Origin: an uncultured Eubacteriales bacterium
GTDB taxonomy: Bacteria; Bacillota; Clostridia; Christensenellales; Borkfalkiaceae
Assembly: GCA_949747905.1 (NCBI GenBank)
Contig: CATKEF010000032.1
Location: forward strand, 1 to 33,323
Length of the DNA: 33,323 bases
Direction of reading: 5' to 3'
Part shown: positions 31,754 to 33,323 of the stretch, one piece after another
Layout of the letters: each line of letters begins with the position of its first letter
Numbering within the stretch: position 1 is the first letter of the stretch
Position numbers and translations under genes: made by a program
The notes under the pieces: generated by a model
The model's database searches: none
Seen by the model: only the letters and a program-made list of their open reading frames with translations
What the model was told of the DNA's origin: nothing

Positions 31754-32779
31754 ATGAAAAAATTAGCTTGTTTAATACTGTCGCTCGCTATGGTTCTGGC
31801 GCTCGGCGCGGTTGCCGCAGGTTGTGCAGGTAACACCGGGAACGACAACGCCGTCTACTATTCGGTGTCTGTCGACGGCGGCAGCGGCGCGGGTAAGTAC
31901 AGGGAAGGTTTTATCTGTACTGCCAGAGCAACGGTGCCCGACGGAAAACAGTTTATGAAGTGGTTAAAAAACGGGCAGGAAGCCTCGGTTAACGCGGAAT
32001 ATGCGTTCAACGTGACGGAAAACACCCGTCTTATAGCCGTCTTCGGCGACAAACCGTCGAATTCAGACTCGGAAGTTTGCCTTGTAAAGGCGGACGGCGG
32101 AATAGGTAGCGGCGGATATATCAAAGGCGAAAGCTGTACCGTGCATGTTTATTCCGAAGACAGATATCGCGATTTCAAAGGTTGGGTGTCTGTAGTTGAC
32201 GGAACAGAGGGCGAGATTTTATCGGAGTCGCCCGATTACACATTTACCGTTACGGAAGATATCGTTCTCAGACCTCTGTTTAAAAACCTGAGATTGCGCA
32301 CTCCCGACAATTCGGACAACAAGATGTTCAATCTTATTGCAGGACACGGAGTAATCGAATACGACCGTCAGGTCGACCCCGTTACGGGAACGGTGTTTAC
32401 GGCATTTACCGAGGGTGTTGCATATATCAAAGTTTATGTTTACGTATCCGCAGATGACGACGCACTGCCTGTGGCGCAATTCAAATTGGTGAAGCGCGAG
32501 GACGGAAGCGGTTTCGTCGGTTTTATGGACAGTGACGGAGAGGCCGGCGACGGAAGACATCAGGATATGTCGGGTTTGCCCGGAAGTTATTATACTCCCG
32601 ACGGCAGCACTCACAATATGTTGAAAAATATCATAAGCGCCGGCACAATGCCTTACGATACCAACAAAACTTATTACTTCGCGACTCAGGCGGTAGCCGT
32701 ACAGCCCGCGGAAGGCGAAGAAGCGTATTATCTTGACAGCGCGATTTCCGGCAAGGGTAGAGGCGTTAAAAACATGTAA
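31754..32779 (+). CDS. Lipoprotein with InlB-type beta repeats
   Basis: 341 residues with a clear lipoprotein signal (lipobox AAGC, Cys24). Two repeats at about 36-83 and 88-145 have the pattern YxVxxxGGxGxGxYxxGxxxTxxA...F..W......V....Y.F.VTExxxLxAxF. This is the divergent InlB B-repeat/Listeria-Bacteroides repeat class found in surface proteins. The last 190 residues are beta-rich (KMFNLIAGHGVIEYDRQ, AYIKVYVYVSADDDALPVAQFKLVK) and not assigned. The SD AGGAGG lies shortly upstream. A surface-binding role next to the GH3 enzyme is inferred; no catalytic motif is seen. Confidence 0.8.
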   Translation: MKKLACLILSLAMVLALGAVAAGCAGNTGNDNAVYYSVSVDGGSGAGKYREGFICTARATVPDGKQFMKWLKNGQEASVNAEYAFNVTENTRLIAVFGDKPSNSDSEVCLVKADGGIGSGGYIKGESCTVHVYSEDRYRDFKGWVSVVDGTEGEILSESPDYTFTVTEDIVLRPLFKNLRLRTPDNSDNKMFNLIAGHGVIEYDRQVDPVTGTVFTAFTEGVAYIKVYVYVSADDDALPVAQFKLVKREDGSGFVGFMDSDGEAGDGRHQDMSGLPGSYYTPDGSTHNMLKNIISAGTMPYDTNKTYYFATQAVAVQPAEGEEAYYLDSAISGKGRGVKNM

Positions 32780-32809
32780 CGCCTTGAAATAAAAAATAAA
32801 AGGAGAAAA

Positions 32810-33323
32810 ATGATGAGAAAGAACAAGTTTCTTGTGGCAGTTTTGATGGTTCTGTCGCTGGTGTTTTGTCTCGCAGCGGGATGCGTTGGCAACGAGCCCG
32901 AGCCTACGCTGTACACAATAACCGTAACGGGCGGAACTGCCGATAAAACGAGTGCAGAAGAGGGTGAAACCGTAACGTTAACTCCCGGGGAAGCCCCCGC
33001 GGGAAGCGAATTCGCGTTCTGGACTGTCAACGACGAGCGAATCGAAGGGAATTCGTTCGAAATGCCCGCAAAAAACACGACGGTTGCAGCTACTTATAAT
33101 AAACTCAGTTACACGGTTACGGTAACTGGCGGAACTGCTGATAAAACGACTGCGAAGATGGGAGACACTGTAACTCTTACAATCGGAACGGTTGCCGAGG
33201 GCAAACAGTTCGATTACTGGACGTTAAACGGCGAGAAAATCGAAGGAAACACTTTCACGATGCCCGCAGGCAACGCTTCCGTCGAAGCTGTATTAAAAGA
33301 TATCGAATACACAATTACGGTGA
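32810..33323 (+). CDS. Lipoprotein with InlB-type repeats (3' end outside window)
   Basis: The frame is open to the window edge. Two adjacent ATG codons (32810 and 32813) follow AGGAG (32801-32805); the second has the better spacing (7 nt), so either may be used. The signal MRKNKFLVAVLMVLSLVFCLAAGC marks a lipoprotein. At least two repeats of about 60 residues follow, each YTxTVTGGTADKTxAxxGxTVTLT...F.xWTxNxExIEGNxFxMPAxNxxVxA, the bacterial InlB-like repeat; a third has begun at the edge. It lies 30 bp after the previous lipoprotein gene and probably belongs to the same operon. The remaining domains cannot be seen. Confidence 0.85.
   Translation, partial: MMRKNKFLVAVLMVLSLVFCLAAGCVGNEPEPTLYTITVTGGTADKTSAEEGETVTLTPGEAPAGSEFAFWTVNDERIEGNSFEMPAKNTTVAATYNKLSYTVTVTGGTADKTTAKMGDTVTLTIGTVAEGKQFDYWTLNGEKIEGNTFTMPAGNASVEAVLKDIEYTITV

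Overview
The window looks like a chromosome segment of an uncultured anaerobic Firmicute, probably a gut or rumen member of the Clostridia. This is inferred from mcsA-mcsB-clpC, a LytTR/GHKL two-component pair, lipoproteins with classical lipoboxes, AGGAGG-type ribosome binding sites, TTGACA/TATAAT promoters and a GGGtGRT/NifU-like gene pair. The species cannot be named from sequence alone. Protein-coding genes fill most of the window on both strands. No tRNA, rRNA, CRISPR array, transposase or phage gene was seen.

Layout. (1) 1-2850, plus: the end of a leucine-rich-repeat surface protein and a lipoprotein with four Ig-like domains; both end in the same carbohydrate-binding-like fold. (2) 3230-7774: xylose isomerase and xylulokinase on the minus strand, divergent from a cytoplasmic GH43 glycosidase. 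Together they split imported xylo/arabino-oligosaccharides and feed xylose into the pentose phosphate pathway. (3) 8103-11872: an archaeal-type aspartyl-tRNA synthetase (minus), an intergenic region with a 6S RNA and a second, unassigned structured RNA, then an SDR reductase and a malic enzyme. (4) 12182-14598: a 56-residue membrane protein followed by a LytTR response regulator and a GHKL sensor kinase. (5) 14795-22220: a large modular lipoprotein with four carbohydrate-binding-like repeats and three cysteine-rich modules, a membrane-anchored domain-permuted GH3 glycosidase, and a CotH-kinase lipoprotein. (6) 22302-24031, minus: a GGGtGRT protein and a NifU-like scaffold. (7) 24201-28302, plus: mcsA, mcsB and clpC without ctsR. 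(8) 28707-end: a second permuted GH3 enzyme and two lipoproteins with InlB-like repeats, the last cut by the window edge.

How it fits together. Surface lipoproteins and membrane-tethered GH3 enzymes probably bind and trim plant polysaccharide at the cell surface. GH43, XylA and XylB finish the job in the cytoplasm. The two GH3 regions have strong promoters. The second carries a perfect 12-bp palindrome in its promoter spacer and two back-to-back perfect palindromes at the predicted transcript start, which suggests repressor and leader control.

Intergenic regions carry a degenerate interspersed repeat related to GTCATTCCGAGCGAAGCGAGGAAT, in three clusters. In one place it sits inside the loop of the xylose-operon terminator. 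In another it has expanded into a 23-bp tandem array. The signals I rate most worth a second look are the cloverleaf-like RNA at 9557-9635, the palindromes at 28455-28524, the repeat-in-terminator, and the cysteine-rich module shared by the carbohydrate-binding lipoprotein and the CotH lipoprotein.
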